Assembly (NCBI GenBank): GCA_947494205.1
Contig: CANLUH010000018.1
Span: forward strand, 22,818-86,817
Direction of reading: 5' to 3'
DNA length: 64,000 nt
Source of the DNA: an uncultured Flavobacteriaceae bacterium
GTDB taxonomy: Bacteria > Bacteroidota > Bacteroidia > Flavobacteriales > Flavobacteriaceae
The notes under the pieces were generated by a model. It searched no databases. It was not told the origin of the DNA and saw nothing but the letters and a program-made list of their open reading frames with translations. The translations under genes and the position numbers were made by a program. Below, in pieces: positions 26,314 through 35,749 of the stretch. Position 1 is the first letter of the stretch; each line of letters starts with the position of its first letter.

Positions 26314-27333
26314 CTATCTTAAATCTATCTGTAAGCCAAAGAAGTTAGAATTGGCTGCTCCGCTGTACTTAGCGTGCGTATAACTAAAGCGCATTTTATT
26401 AAGTTTAATAGAAAATCCAGCAGATATACCAGAAAAGTTCCTTTGGTTATCTATACGCAATTCTTCTGCACGTCTAAAATTATATCCTAATCTAAGATTA
26501 AAGCCTTTATCTGGGAACAACTCTGCTCCTAATATTGTATGGCGGATTACATTACCTAAAAAGCTAACATTCTCTTGTGTTTGATTTCCTTCTAAATCTG
26601 TTAATGCTCTAGCTGGGTTAGGTTTTGCTATTGGCCATTGTTGTAAATTCTCGAATGTTAAATGCCAACGTAATGGAATATTTTCTAAGGTTTGAGATAA
26701 ACCTACATTAATTTCTAATGGTAAAGACTCTTGCCTACCTGCATATGTTGTTATTTGTGTTCCTATATTTCTAACCACTATAGTACCTTGAAACTCTAAA
26801 TCTTCGTCTATATATAATAATGCTAAATCTGTAGCGACACCCAATGAACTATATTGTTCTAATGTAGATGTAATAAATTTAACGTTTGCGCCTCCGTAAA
26901 AATCTGAATATCCTATTTGCAAAGCATACCCAAAAGATAAAGCAGCTTCTTTCCCTGTAAAAGGGGACGTAGCGACTCCGTTTTCATCATAACCTTCAAA
27001 GGTTCCGTAGTCTACATAGGTCATTCCTGTATGGAAGGTTTGGCGTCTTCTATCCCAAGTATAAGCATAAGCTGCCGTTCCGTAAGATATTCCTCCTAAA
27101 TAGCTAGAATAGTTTAATGCAAATTGATTATCCATTTCTACATTAATTGTAGAAGGATTGTACAATGCTTGTGTAACATCGTAATCGACGTTAGTTAACA
27201 CTTTACCTCCTAATGCTGCTTGTCTTGGTGAGGATACTAAATTTAAGAATTGATACGTAGATTGCCCTCCTAATTGCGCAACACAATAGGTACTAAAAAT
27301 GAGGTTAATAAGTAGGGCAATTTTTTTTATCAT
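26314..27333 (-). CDS. porQ: Type IX secretion system protein PorQ
   Basis: The 339-residue beta-barrel protein of the PorV/PorQ (FadL-like) family has a signal peptide (about 1-20, ending VAQ). The mature start QLGGQSTYQFLNLVSSPRQAALGG is characteristic of PorQ (quoted to residue ~43 in part). PorQ is an outer-membrane component of the Bacteroidota type IX secretion system and has been linked with attachment-complex shuttling of cargo. The order porQ-cmk is a frequent neighbourhood in flavobacteria. The window contains no other T9SS gene. Confidence 0.9.
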   Translation of the reverse strand: MIKKIALLINLIFSTYCVAQLGGQSTYQFLNLVSSPRQAALGGKVLTNVDYDVTQALYNPSTINVEMDNQFALNYSSYLGGISYGTAAYAYTWDRRRQTFHTGMTYVDYGTFEGYDENGVATSPFTGKEAALSFGYALQIGYSDFYGGANVKFITSTLEQYSSLGVATDLALLYIDEDLEFQGTIVVRNIGTQITTYAGRQESLPLEINVGLSQTLENIPLRWHLTFENLQQWPIAKPNPARALTDLEGNQTQENVSFLGNVIRHTILGAELFPDKGFNLRLGYNFRRAEELRIDNQRNFSGISAGFSIKLNKMRFSYTHAKYSGAANSNFFGLQIDLR

Positions 27334-27410
27334 AAAGTTGCAAAGTAACTAAATCTATTTTAGAACGACTAGAAGTTATTTTTATTTTTTTAATGGTCGT
27401 TTTTTTTACT

Positions 27411-27956
27411 TTATTTTACAACTAATTGTGTACCAATTTTAATAATATTCGATTCCAAATTGTTCAATGCTTTTAATTCCTTAACCGTTAAACCATTAAT
27501 TTTAGATATACTGTATAGCGTTTCTCCTTTTTTAACAATCCAAAATTTAGATGTTTTTGCCACTGTTCTTTCTACATAACCAATTTTTAAAATTTGTCCT
27601 ATGCCAAGTGTATTGGTTTTAATACCATTAAGTTCTTTAAGGTGTGCTATACTTATTCCGTATTGCTTAGAAATACCATAAAAGGTTTCTCCTGCTTTTA
27701 CTGTATGTTGTTTAGCATTGCTAGTTTCGGTAGATGTCACTTCTTTTGTTTCAGAAGTAGAAGCAACTACAGTTTTGGCGTCTTTTACTTTATTTTCAAC
27801 AAATTTATATTCTCCGGTCGTCATAGATAACTTTGCTGGCTTACCGTCTATTATAACGTCTGTAAAACCATCATCTTCTTGTGAAAACACAGAGAGCGAT
27901 ATAAAAATCGCTAAAACTGTAGCTACTCTTTTAATTGTATTATAATTTTTTTGCAT
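27411..27956 (-). CDS. Secreted protein with two LysM domains
   Basis: The 181-residue protein has a signal peptide (about 1-25), a linker rich in Ser/Thr/Glu, and two LysM domains (about 84-126, [17 protein letters not shown]; about 138-180, [17 protein letters not shown]). LysM domains bind the GlcNAc backbone of peptidoglycan. No catalytic domain is present, so it is probably a wall-binding structural or adaptor protein. Its start overlaps the 3' end of lon by 17 bp, indicating translation from the lon transcript. Confidence 0.85.
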   Translation of the reverse strand: MQKNYNTIKRVATVLAIFISLSVFSQEDDGFTDVIIDGKPAKLSMTTGEYKFVENKVKDAKTVVASTSETKEVTSTETSNAKQHTVKAGETFYGISKQYGISIAHLKELNGIKTNTLGIGQILKIGYVERTVAKTSKFWIVKKGETLYSISKINGLTVKELKALNNLESNIIKIGTQLVVK

Positions 27957-30390
27957 TTTTAACTTTTTGCTTTGTCACAGCAATATCAATAACATCTTTC
28001 ATATCACTTACATAGTGAAAAGTCAACCCTTTTAAATATTCAGGTTTAATTTCATCTATGTCTCTTCTATTATCTTCACATAATAAAATCTCCTTAATGC
28101 GTGCACGTTTGGCCGCTAGTATTTTTTCTTTAATACCGCCTACTGGCAATACTTTACCTCTTAGAGTAATTTCTCCCGTCATGGCTAAACTTTTCTTTAC
28201 TTTACGTTGTGTAAATAAAGAGACTAAAGAGGTTAACATGGTTACACCTGCACTTGGTCCATCTTTTGGAGTTGCACCTTCTGGTACGTGAATGTGTACA
28301 TTATAGTTTTCGAAAACTTCTGGGTCTATTCCAAATTCGTCTGCATTTGCTTTTATATATTGCATTGCTATTGTAGACGATTCTTTCATAACCTTACCTA
28401 AGTTTCCTGTTATAGATAGGTTTCCTTTTCCTTTAGATAGAATAGATTCTATAAATAAGATATCTCCTCCTACTCTAGTCCAAGCTAATCCTGTTACTAC
28501 ACCTGCAACATCATTGTTTTCGTATTTATCGCGTTCTAGTTTAGGTCCTCCGAGGATTTCTATAATGTCTTCATTAGAAATTTTAACATTATAATCTTCT
28601 TCCATTGCAATATTTTTAGCGGCATAACGTACCGTTTTTGCAATTTGCTTTTCTAAGCCTCTAACACCAGATTCTCTTGTATAACCTTCTACAATTTTCT
28701 CTAATTGTGGTTTTCCTACTTTTATATCTTTATCGGTTAAACCGTGTTCTATTATTTGCTTAGGCAATAAGTGGCGTTTACCAATTTCTACTTTTTCTTC
28801 AATAGTATATCCTGTAACATTAATAATCTCCATACGGTCTCTTAATGCTGGTTGTATAGTATTTAAGCTATTAGATGTAGCAATGAACATCACTTTAGAT
28901 AAATCGTACCCCATTTCTAAGAAGTTATCGTAGAACTCATTATTTTGTTCTGGATCTAATACTTCTAGCATTGCAGATGATGGATCACCTTGGTGTGAAT
29001 TAGATAATTTATCTATTTCATCTAATACAAATACAGGATTAGACGTTCCGGCTTTTTTAAGACTTTGTATAATTCGCCCTGGCATAGCGCCAATATAGGT
29101 TTTACGGTGTCCTCTAATTTCGGCTTCATCTCTTAATCCACCTAGTGAAATTCGCACATATTCTCTTCCTAATGCTTCTGCTATAGATTTTCCTAAAGAG
29201 GTTTTACCAACTCCTGGAGGTCCGTAAAGACATAAAATTGGAGATTTCATATCGTTACGAAGCTTTAATACGGCTAAATATTCGATAATACGCTTTTTAA
29301 CATCGTCTAAACCGTAATGGTCTCTGTCTAATATTTTTTTAGCGCGTTTTAAATCGAATTTATCGTCGCTAAATTCATTCCAAGGTAAATCTAAAAATAA
29401 ATCTAAGTAATTACGTTGTATAGAATATTCTGCAACTTGCGGATTCATACGTTGCATTTTAGCTAACTCCTTCTCAAAATGCTTTGCTACTTTTTCGTCC
29501 CACTTTTTATCTTTAGCACGCACTCGCATATCTTCTAACTCCTGCTCACTACTAACGCCCCCAAGTTCTTCTTGAATGGTTTTCATTTGTTGGTGTAAGA
29601 AATATTCGCGCTGCTGTTGGTTCATATCGCTATGAACTTTAGATTGAATATCGTTTTTAAGCTCCAATTTCTGGCGCTCGATATTCATAAACTTTAACGT
29701 TTTAAGAGCTCGTTCTTTTAAATCGTTAGTTTCTAATAAAGACTGCTTTTCTTCAACAGATAAATTCATATTAGAAGACACAAAGTTTATTAAAAACGAA
29801 TCGCTTTCAATATTCTTTATTGCAAAAGAAGCTTCACTAGGAATACTAGGGCTATCTTTAATAATTTGCAATGCTAGTTCCTTAATAGATTCTGTAATAG
29901 CACTAAACTCTTTGTTCTTTTTTGCTGGTCTAGCTTCAGGAACTTCACTAATTGTAGCAGTAATATAAGGTTCTTCTGTTACTACTTGATTAATTCCAAA
30001 ACGCTTTTTACCTTGTATAATAACTGTTGTGTTACCATCTGGCATTTTTAAAACTTTTAGAATTCTAGCAACAGTTCCTACTGGATAAATATCTTCGGCT
30101 TTGGGATCCTCTACTTCTTCATCTTTTTGCGATACTACACCTATAACTTTACTTCCATTATTGGCATCGTTAATTAGCTTAATAGATTTATCACGTCCAG
30201 CGGTAATAGGTATTACTACACCAGGAAACAATACTGTATTACGTAACGATAATATAGGTAGGGTTTCTGGTAATTGTTCGTTATTTATTTCTTCTTCGTC
30301 TTCAGGAGTCATTAAAGGGATTAATTCTGAATTTTCATCAAAATCCTGTGATGACAAACTGTCAAGACTAATAAAATTAGATTTTTTCAT
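27940..30390 (-). CDS. lon: ATP-dependent protease Lon
   Basis: The 816-residue protein has the N-terminal LON substrate-binding domain ([14 protein letters not shown] from about 44) and an AAA+ module with Walker [10 protein letters not shown]. The C-terminal protease domain has catalytic Ser in [11 protein letters not shown] and Lys in [13 protein letters not shown]. It degrades misfolded and regulatory proteins in the cytoplasm. It is slightly longer than E. coli Lon (784) because of an acidic N-terminal extension. A TAATTTTG box on the minus strand (30448-30455) is a probable -7 element 57 bp upstream. A LysM gene overlaps its 3' end. Confidence 0.96.
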   Translation of the reverse strand: MKKSNFISLDSLSSQDFDENSELIPLMTPEDEEEINNEQLPETLPILSLRNTVLFPGVVIPITAGRDKSIKLINDANNGSKVIGVVSQKDEEVEDPKAEDIYPVGTVARILKVLKMPDGNTTVIIQGKKRFGINQVVTEEPYITATISEVPEARPAKKNKEFSAITESIKELALQIIKDSPSIPSEASFAIKNIESDSFLINFVSSNMNLSVEEKQSLLETNDLKERALKTLKFMNIERQKLELKNDIQSKVHSDMNQQQREYFLHQQMKTIQEELGGVSSEQELEDMRVRAKDKKWDEKVAKHFEKELAKMQRMNPQVAEYSIQRNYLDLFLDLPWNEFSDDKFDLKRAKKILDRDHYGLDDVKKRIIEYLAVLKLRNDMKSPILCLYGPPGVGKTSLGKSIAEALGREYVRISLGGLRDEAEIRGHRKTYIGAMPGRIIQSLKKAGTSNPVFVLDEIDKLSNSHQGDPSSAMLEVLDPEQNNEFYDNFLEMGYDLSKVMFIATSNSLNTIQPALRDRMEIINVTGYTIEEKVEIGKRHLLPKQIIEHGLTDKDIKVGKPQLEKIVEGYTRESGVRGLEKQIAKTVRYAAKNIAMEEDYNVKISNEDIIEILGGPKLERDKYENNDVAGVVTGLAWTRVGGDILFIESILSKGKGNLSITGNLGKVMKESSTIAMQYIKANADEFGIDPEVFENYNVHIHVPEGATPKDGPSAGVTMLTSLVSLFTQRKVKKSLAMTGEITLRGKVLPVGGIKEKILAAKRARIKEILLCEDNRRDIDEIKPEYLKGLTFHYVSDMKDVIDIAVTKQKVKNAKKL

Positions 30391-30719
30391 ATGTATTTTT
30401 AAGCCATTGTGTCATTAAATGATTGTATGACACTATGTTCTATTTTGCAAAATTAAAAACTATTTAAGTGTAAAACTACTGATTAACATATAATTACGTT
30501 TAATCAACACTATTACATCTACCTATAAAAGTCAATTAATATGCCAGTATTTAAATTATTTAATTGCCTTTCTATAATTAATCGTTCACTTTTAATACAT
30601 ATAAAAAACTAAAAATCAAATAATTACGATTTTATTTAATATTAAAATTGAAAAAAAATTAAAAAAAATACTATCAAACTGTAACAAAGAATAGTAACTT
30701 AACTCTTTATTACAACAAT
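30391..30719. other. Intergenic region, 329 bp, divergent promoters of lon and the ECF operon
   Basis: It carries the lon -7 candidate (30448-30455, minus) and, near the sigma gene, AACTGTAACAAA (30677-30688) followed by a second GTAAC (30694-30698). The rest is AT-rich with no gene seen. Confidence 0.5.
30677..30708 (+). promoter_or_regulatory. Candidate ECF-type promoter of the sigma factor operon
   Basis: GTAACA (30681-30686) within AACTGTAACAAA is followed after 16 bp by CTCTTT, a poor match to the GTC-type -10. The same 12-mer precedes the gene at 3738. Autoregulation is common for ECF sigma operons; here it is only suggested. Confidence 0.3.
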
Positions 30720-30728
30720 TTGTTTTTT

Positions 30729-31286
30729 TTGACACTAACCAACTACAATATCGAACAGCTAATTAAGCTCTGTATGTCTAACGACCAATTCGCGCAATTG
30801 GAAATTTACAACAGGTATTATAAGGTTATGTACAATACAGCGTACCGAATTGTAAAGGATAGCTTTGAAGCAGAAGATGTAATGCAAGATTCCTTTTTGT
30901 TGGCCTTCACAAAACTGAACTCTTTAAAAGACATAAAAACCTTTGGAGCATGGTTAAAACGCATCGTTATTAACAATAGTATTCATCACTATAATAAAAG
31001 TAATAAATACAACGAAGTGCCACTAGACGATGTGTTATATAAAGTTGAAGATGATTATGGAGTGTCTAGCGATTATGAGTTTACAAACTTAAAAGCGAAA
31101 CAAGTTTTAGAAACCATGAATGCGCTTAAAGATAATTACAGAATTGCTTTGACTTTACATTTAATTGAAGGTTACGATTACGAAGAAATAAGCGAAATCA
31201 TGTCTATTTCTTACGCGAATTGCAGAACAACAATATCTAGAGCTAAAGATAGCTTACGATTAAAAATACAATCCTTAGTTGGATAG
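30729..31286 (+). CDS. ECF-type RNA polymerase sigma factor
   Basis: It has region 2 (YNRYYKVMYNTAYRIVKDSFEAEDVMQDSFL) quoted in part: IVKDSFEAEDVMQDSF, and region 4 with a helix-turn-helix (YDYEEISEIMSISYANCRTTISRAK in part). There is no extension beyond the two-domain ECF plan. No ATG precedes the conserved IEQLIKLC helix, so I choose the TTG at 30729 (about 185 residues); another TTG lies at 30720 and an ATG at 30774 would cut region 2. A T8 run (30723-30730) lies at this boundary. It is followed after 17 bp by an anti-sigma-like gene. Confidence 0.88.
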   Translation: MTLTNYNIEQLIKLCMSNDQFAQLEIYNRYYKVMYNTAYRIVKDSFEAEDVMQDSFLLAFTKLNSLKDIKTFGAWLKRIVINNSIHHYNKSNKYNEVPLDDVLYKVEDDYGVSSDYEFTNLKAKQVLETMNALKDNYRIALTLHLIEGYDYEEISEIMSISYANCRTTISRAKDSLRLKIQSLVG

Positions 31287-31303
31287 ATAGAAAATAATTA
31301 CAA

Positions 31304-31870
31304 ATGAATAAAGATAATTTGAGTCATCTTTTTGAAACCCTTCAGAGCGATTTCGACATAGAATCGCCAAATAAAGGGCATGAGCATCGTTTTCTAGACA
31401 AGCTTAACGCTAATAAAGAACAGCCGATAGCAGTTACTAGAACAAAACGAAGCTTATGGAAACCATTTATTGGCATTGCAGCTAGTATTGCACTACTTCT
31501 AACACTTACACTCTCTTTAAATACAGAAGAGGAAATTAAAGATTTAGCAAGTGTTTCTCCAGAAATGGCAAACACGCAAAACTTTTTTAGCGCTGTTATA
31601 GAAGAAGAATTAAGCAAAGTAGAACAAGAGCGCTCACCAGAGACAGAATCGTTAATTAAAGACGCCATGTCGCAAATGGAAATTCTTGAAGAAGAATACC
31701 AATTATTAAAAATAGATTTAACCGAAAGTGGTAACGACAAACGCGTAATACATGCTATGATTACCAATTTTTTAAACCGAGTAGATTTACTAAAAAGTGT
31801 ATTACAAAGTATTGAAGAAGTAAAAACAATAAAACAACAACACATCAATGAAACGAGCAACACAATATAA
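31304..31870 (+). CDS. Putative membrane anti-sigma factor
   Basis: The 188-residue protein has about 48 N-terminal cytoplasmic residues, one membrane helix (about 52-70, FIGIAASIALLLTLTLSL) and a C-terminal extracytoplasmic coiled region rich in Glu. This topology and position right after an ECF sigma gene fit an anti-sigma factor. There is no zinc-binding H-x3-C-x2-C motif, so it is not a ZAS-type anti-sigma and the assignment is from context. It overlaps the next gene by 23 bp. Confidence 0.65.
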   Translation: MNKDNLSHLFETLQSDFDIESPNKGHEHRFLDKLNANKEQPIAVTRTKRSLWKPFIGIAASIALLLTLTLSLNTEEEIKDLASVSPEMANTQNFFSAVIEEELSKVEQERSPETESLIKDAMSQMEILEEEYQLLKIDLTESGNDKRVIHAMITNFLNRVDLLKSVLQSIEEVKTIKQQHINETSNTI

Positions 31871-32936
31871 TATAGCCTTCCTATTACTTTTATTGCCTTT
31901 GGTTTTATTTGCCAATCATGATAAAAATAAATACAAGAAAGAAAAAACGATAACGAAACAGTTTAATGTTAATACTAATGCTACATTAAAAATTAATAAT
32001 AGCTATGGTAACTTAGATATCGTTACTTGGGATGAGAATAGAATTGAATTTGAAATAAAGATTATTACAAGTGGTAAAAACGAAGAGAAAGTACAACAAA
32101 AATTAGACGATATCACTGTAGATTTTGATGCTTCTAATAGTATGGTTTCTGCTAAAACAATTTTTAATAAAAATAAATCTAAATCTTGGTGGAAATGGGG
32201 TAAAAGCAACAATGTGAGCATGACTATTAATTACATCGTAAAAATGCCTGCTACTAATAATGTAGATTTAAATAATGACTATGGTACTATTAACTTGGCA
32301 AGATTAGAAGGACAAGCTATTATTAATTGCGATTACGGAAAAATCACAACAAAGGAACTGTTAGGAGACGATAACAGAATTACTTTCGATTACACTAATA
32401 ACTGTTTTTTCGAATACATAAAAAGTGCCAAAATAAATGCAGATTATAGCGGTTTTACCATCTCTAAAGCTAATAAAATAGACCTTGTAGCAGATTATAC
32501 AAAATCTAAAATTGAAATAGTAGAAGATGTTACCTACAATTGTGATTACGGTGCATTAACAGTAGATAAGGTAAACAATATAGATGGAAAAGGTAATTAC
32601 TTAACTGTAAGATTGGGTGATATTTACAAAAATGTATCTATTGTTGCCGATTACGGGTCTATACGCATGGACAAGCTTACTAAAAACGCTGGAAATATAA
32701 CTATAGATTCAGATTACGTAGGTATTAAGATAGGATACGATAGCGATTATACTTTCGATTTTGATATCGATTTACAATACGGTTCTTTAAAAGACAACGC
32801 CGACGCTTTAGATTTTAACACTAAAAATGTAAGATCTACCTACAAAAACTATTCTGGGTACCATAAAACACAAGGTTCTGGAAATCTTATGAAAATAAAT
32901 TCGGAATACGGAAGCGTGACATTAAACAAATTATAA
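31848..32936 (+). CDS. Secreted beta-solenoid protein of the DUF4097 type
   Basis: The 362-residue protein has a signal peptide (about 1-22) and an internally repetitive body. The motif [ND]-Y-G-x-[IL]-x-[IVL] recurs about ten times, for example NSYGNLDI, NDYGTINL, CDYGKITT, CDYGALTV, ADYGSIRM, SEYGSVTL, spaced 18-30 residues apart. Such repeats indicate a right-handed beta-helix like putative adhesins. It starts inside the anti-sigma gene (23-bp overlap) and is followed by a GIN-domain gene, so the three are one operon. An envelope-stress role under the ECF sigma factor is inferred. Confidence 0.75.
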   Translation: MKRATQYNIAFLLLLLPLVLFANHDKNKYKKEKTITKQFNVNTNATLKINNSYGNLDIVTWDENRIEFEIKIITSGKNEEKVQQKLDDITVDFDASNSMVSAKTIFNKNKSKSWWKWGKSNNVSMTINYIVKMPATNNVDLNNDYGTINLARLEGQAIINCDYGKITTKELLGDDNRITFDYTNNCFFEYIKSAKINADYSGFTISKANKIDLVADYTKSKIEIVEDVTYNCDYGALTVDKVNNIDGKGNYLTVRLGDIYKNVSIVADYGSIRMDKLTKNAGNITIDSDYVGIKIGYDSDYTFDFDIDLQYGSLKDNADALDFNTKNVRSTYKNYSGYHKTQGSGNLMKINSEYGSVTLNKL

Positions 32937-32961
32937 TAATCAATCAAAAAACAAATACATC

Positions 32962-33693
32962 ATGAAAACTTTAAAACAAACAACACTATTAATCGCAGCG
33001 TTATTATTTGTCTCATTTGCTCAAGCACAATGGGGAAGTAAAAAAATAAAAGGTAACGGAAACGCAACAAAGATTACACGAAATACAGCCGATTACGATG
33101 CTGTAAAATGTGCTGGATCAATGGATTTTATTCTTGTAAAAGGCACAGAAGGCAATTTAACACTTGAAGGCGATTCTAATTTACTGGATTATATTGTTAC
33201 AGAAGTAAAAGATGGTACATTAACTATTAAAACAAAAAAAGGATATACCTTAAAAACAGGATGGAATAAGCAAATAAAAATTACGATTCCGTTTCAAGAC
33301 ATAGAAAAAGTAACCTTAGCAGGTTCTGGAGATGTAATCACCAAAAATACTATAGAAACTAAATCTTTTGAAACTAGGTTAGCAGGATCTGGAGATATTA
33401 CACTAGATGTTAATGCTAATAGTGTAACTGCAGGAGTTTCTGGATCTGGAGACATTACATTAAAAGGGCAAACAACAGATTTAACTGCAAGAGTAACAGG
33501 ATCTGGTGATTTTCATGGTTTTGGATTACAAGCTAAAAATACAGAAGCAAAAGTAACAGGGTCTGGAGGTGCAGAAGTAGTCTCTACAAAAAGTTTAAAA
33601 GCTCGTGTTACTGGTTCTGGAGATATAGATTATAAAGGAAATCCAGAACAAAAAGACACTAAAGTAACAGGTTCTGGAGATATAGATGGGTAG
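32962..33693 (+). CDS. Secreted GIN-domain (DUF2807) protein
   Basis: The 243-residue protein has a signal peptide (1-22, ending AQAQ) and a head GIN domain: a beta-solenoid with six or more copies of [AST]-GSGD-[IVF] (AGSGDVIT, AGSGDITL, SGSGDITL, TGSGDFHG, TGSGDIDY, TGSGDIDG). The family is widespread in Bacteroidota and its function is not established. It is the last gene of the ECF sigma operon, 25 bp after the DUF4097-type gene and before a strong terminator. Two solenoid proteins in a row suggest one envelope structure. Confidence 0.85.
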   Translation: MKTLKQTTLLIAALLFVSFAQAQWGSKKIKGNGNATKITRNTADYDAVKCAGSMDFILVKGTEGNLTLEGDSNLLDYIVTEVKDGTLTIKTKKGYTLKTGWNKQIKITIPFQDIEKVTLAGSGDVITKNTIETKSFETRLAGSGDITLDVNANSVTAGVSGSGDITLKGQTTDLTARVTGSGDFHGFGLQAKNTEAKVTGSGGAEVVSTKSLKARVTGSGDIDYKGNPEQKDTKVTGSGDIDG

Positions 33694-33717
33694 TATTAAA
33701 CCCTAAATAAAAATATA

Positions 33718-33749
33718 AAACGCTATTCTGTAACGAATAGCGTTTTTTT
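33718..33749 (+). terminator. Rho-independent terminator of the ECF operon
   Basis: A perfect 11-bp stem (33718-33728 with 33735-33745) and TGTAAC loop are followed by T-run. Confidence 0.88.
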
Positions 33750-33777
33750 GTGTCTTATGTTTTGTCACTAAAATAGT

Positions 33778-34032
33778 ATGAAGAATAAACAATATTTAAA
33801 AATCCTAGGACTTTATATAATTAGCATATTCTGTATTATAACCTATTTCTTATTATCGAATTCAGAATCTATAATAGAGTTTAATCAAAAAGCAGATAAT
33901 TATCGAATAGATTATGGATTCTTTTTCTTTATTTTAACTGGATTAGTCAAATATGTATTATTATTAATTGGAATTAGCGTTCCCATAATTCTAACTTTCT
34001 TATTATTAAAAAAGAAAATCAAACATAATTAA
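33778..34032 (+). CDS. Small two-helix membrane protein, unknown
   Basis: The 84-residue protein has two hydrophobic segments (about 9-27 and 49-77) joined by a short polar loop with FNQKADNYRIDYG, and a Lys-rich end. I do not recognise it. It sits alone between the ECF operon terminator and the polyamine operon. With hydrophobic helices and a normal ATG it is probably real, though small membrane frames in AT-rich DNA can be chance. Confidence 0.5.
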   Translation: MKNKQYLKILGLYIISIFCIITYFLLSNSESIIEFNQKADNYRIDYGFFFFILTGLVKYVLLLIGISVPIILTFLLLKKKIKHN

Positions 34033-34097
34033 GTCTTTATAAAACTGCTATTTGAAATATCATATAATAAAATACATAAAAACCATATATTTGAAGC

Positions 34098-34463
34098 ATG
34101 GAAAAAAGCCTAGGCCAACAAACTACAATAGACTATTACGACTGCGATCCAGAGATTATAAATAAAGCTGCAACAATAAAAGGTATTCTTGAAAAAGCAG
34201 CAAATATTATGAATTTAACGATTGTTAATACCACCATTCATGAATTTTCACCCATTGGTGTTAGTGGTGTAGTTGTTATTAAAGAAAGTCATATTGCCAT
34301 ACACACTTGGCCAGAACACAAATATGTAGCTTTAGATTTTTTCACCTGTAATCATACTTCAGATTTAAAAGAAGGTATTTTATGGCTTAAAGAACAGTTT
34401 AAAGCGAAACGCATAGAAGAACAATCATCTAATAGAGGGTATTTAGAAAAAATGAAAGCCTAA
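34098..34463 (+). CDS. speD: S-adenosylmethionine decarboxylase proenzyme
   Basis: The 121-residue protein matches the short prokaryotic class (SpeH type). It has the self-cleavage motif KESHIAIHTWPE (Ser about residue 63), where the serine becomes the pyruvoyl group, and the FFTCN motif with the catalytic cysteine. Decarboxylated AdoMet is the aminopropyl donor for spermidine. It begins a five-gene run with gaps of 1-5 bp that ends in a spermidine synthase, which supports the role. Confidence 0.93.
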   Translation: MEKSLGQQTTIDYYDCDPEIINKAATIKGILEKAANIMNLTIVNTTIHEFSPIGVSGVVVIKESHIAIHTWPEHKYVALDFFTCNHTSDLKEGILWLKEQFKAKRIEEQSSNRGYLEKMKA

Positions 34464-34466
34464 GCT

Positions 34467-35264
34467 ATGAGTTTTAAGAAAAAAGTGTCTTTATATTTTG
34501 ATGACGAAAGAGGCAATACCTTTGGAGATGTTATTGTAGAGCATTTTATCTCTGCACTTATTATTGTTAATGTTATTGCCATAGTATTAGAGTCTTACAA
34601 TAGCATTTACACACAATTTCAAACGTTTTTTACCTATTTAGAAATTTTCTCTATCATCGTTTTCACTTTAGAATATGGTATTAGAATATGGATAGCAGAT
34701 ATTATATATCCGCAATTATCTAAAACAAAAGCAAGATTAAAATATGCTACGTCATTTATAGGGATTATAGATTTAGTTTCAATTCTACCATTCTATCTTC
34801 CGTTTATCTTTAAAATAGATTTACGTATCGTTAGAGTATTACGCTTGCTACGTTTACTTAGAATTTTAAAACTAAATAGACATTTTAAATCTCTAAACAT
34901 TATTCGTTCTGTAGTTAATAGAACCAAGAATGAAATTATGGTTACTGCCTTTCTGGTCTTTATTTTACTCATTTTGGCATCTACCATCATGTTTAATATA
35001 GAAAACGAAGCGCAACCAGATGCCTTTCAAAATATAGGAGAAGCTATGTGGTGGGCAGTCGCTACACTAACAACAGTGGGTTATGGAGACATTTACCCTA
35101 TTACAGGTTTAGGTAAGTTAATGAGTGCAATTATTGCTTTATTAGGTATAGGATTTGTAGCCTTACCAACTGGAATAATAAGCTCTGCTTATATCGATGA
35201 AATTAGAAAAACAAAAGCAACAGACACATGTATTTGTCCACATTGCAATAAAGAAATAGAATAA
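34467..35264 (+). CDS. Voltage-gated-type potassium channel
   Basis: The 265-residue protein has six membrane segments with an S4-like helix RIVRVLRLLRLLRILKLNR (about 113-131) and the K+ selectivity filter TTVGYGD (about 210). The C-terminus is short and ends CICPHCNKEIE, a two-CxxC half zinc ribbon. It begins 3 bp after speD and ends 1 bp before a DUF4178 gene. Polyamines are known pore blockers of many cation channels, so its place inside a polyamine operon may reflect gating or protection. That last point is inference. Confidence 0.88.
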   Translation: MSFKKKVSLYFDDERGNTFGDVIVEHFISALIIVNVIAIVLESYNSIYTQFQTFFTYLEIFSIIVFTLEYGIRIWIADIIYPQLSKTKARLKYATSFIGIIDLVSILPFYLPFIFKIDLRIVRVLRLLRLLRILKLNRHFKSLNIIRSVVNRTKNEIMVTAFLVFILLILASTIMFNIENEAQPDAFQNIGEAMWWAVATLTTVGYGDIYPITGLGKLMSAIIALLGIGFVALPTGIISSAYIDEIRKTKATDTCICPHCNKEIE

Positions 35265-35265
35265 T

Positions 35266-35748
35266 ATGTTTGGAAACAATAAGGAAAGCTATCCTTTACA
35301 TAAATTAAAATTAGATTACACTCTAAGCCTTTTTAAAACAGATTGGAAGATTGTAGAAATAGGTGAATATAATTGGGATATGGATAATTCCAGTATTGAA
35401 TATACATTACAATCAGCTAATAAAAAAGCGTACCTTGAGGTAGAATATATAAAAGGGGATTACGAAGTTGTTTATAGCGAAGACATCTCTATAGATGAAG
35501 CCTTTTTAGTAGATGCTATTAGGGATGGTGTTATTTATTTTGAAGGTAAAGAATACGAATTAGAGGAAACGTATACTGGACAATATAAAAACCCAAACAC
35601 CTTTACAAGAAGAGAAACCTTAGAGTCCTTCATGTTTTATTGTAAAGATGATATATTAACTATTGAAAAATGGGACGATGGAACCTATGAAGCCTTTATA
35701 GGTGAAGAAGTAAAAGCAAAAAAAATTAAGAATATTAAAACCAACTAA
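35266..35748 (+). CDS. DUF4178 domain protein
   Basis: The 160-residue cytoplasmic beta-rich protein has WKIVEIGEYNWDMDNSSIEYTL and later EWD/KWDDGTYEAFIGEEV-like elements that I associate with DUF4178. Genes of that family often neighbour polyamine aminopropyltransferase and AdoMet decarboxylase genes, as here. It is packed between the K+ channel (1-bp gap) and a lipoprotein gene (1-bp gap). Function is unknown. Confidence 0.75.
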   Translation: MFGNNKESYPLHKLKLDYTLSLFKTDWKIVEIGEYNWDMDNSSIEYTLQSANKKAYLEVEYIKGDYEVVYSEDISIDEAFLVDAIRDGVIYFEGKEYELEETYTGQYKNPNTFTRRETLESFMFYCKDDILTIEKWDDGTYEAFIGEEVKAKKIKNIKTN

Positions 35749-35749
35749 C

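Noticed and set aside
31304..31870. Zinc-binding anti-sigma (ZAS) factor
   Set aside because: No H-x3-C-x2-C motif is present; only topology and position suggest an anti-sigma role.
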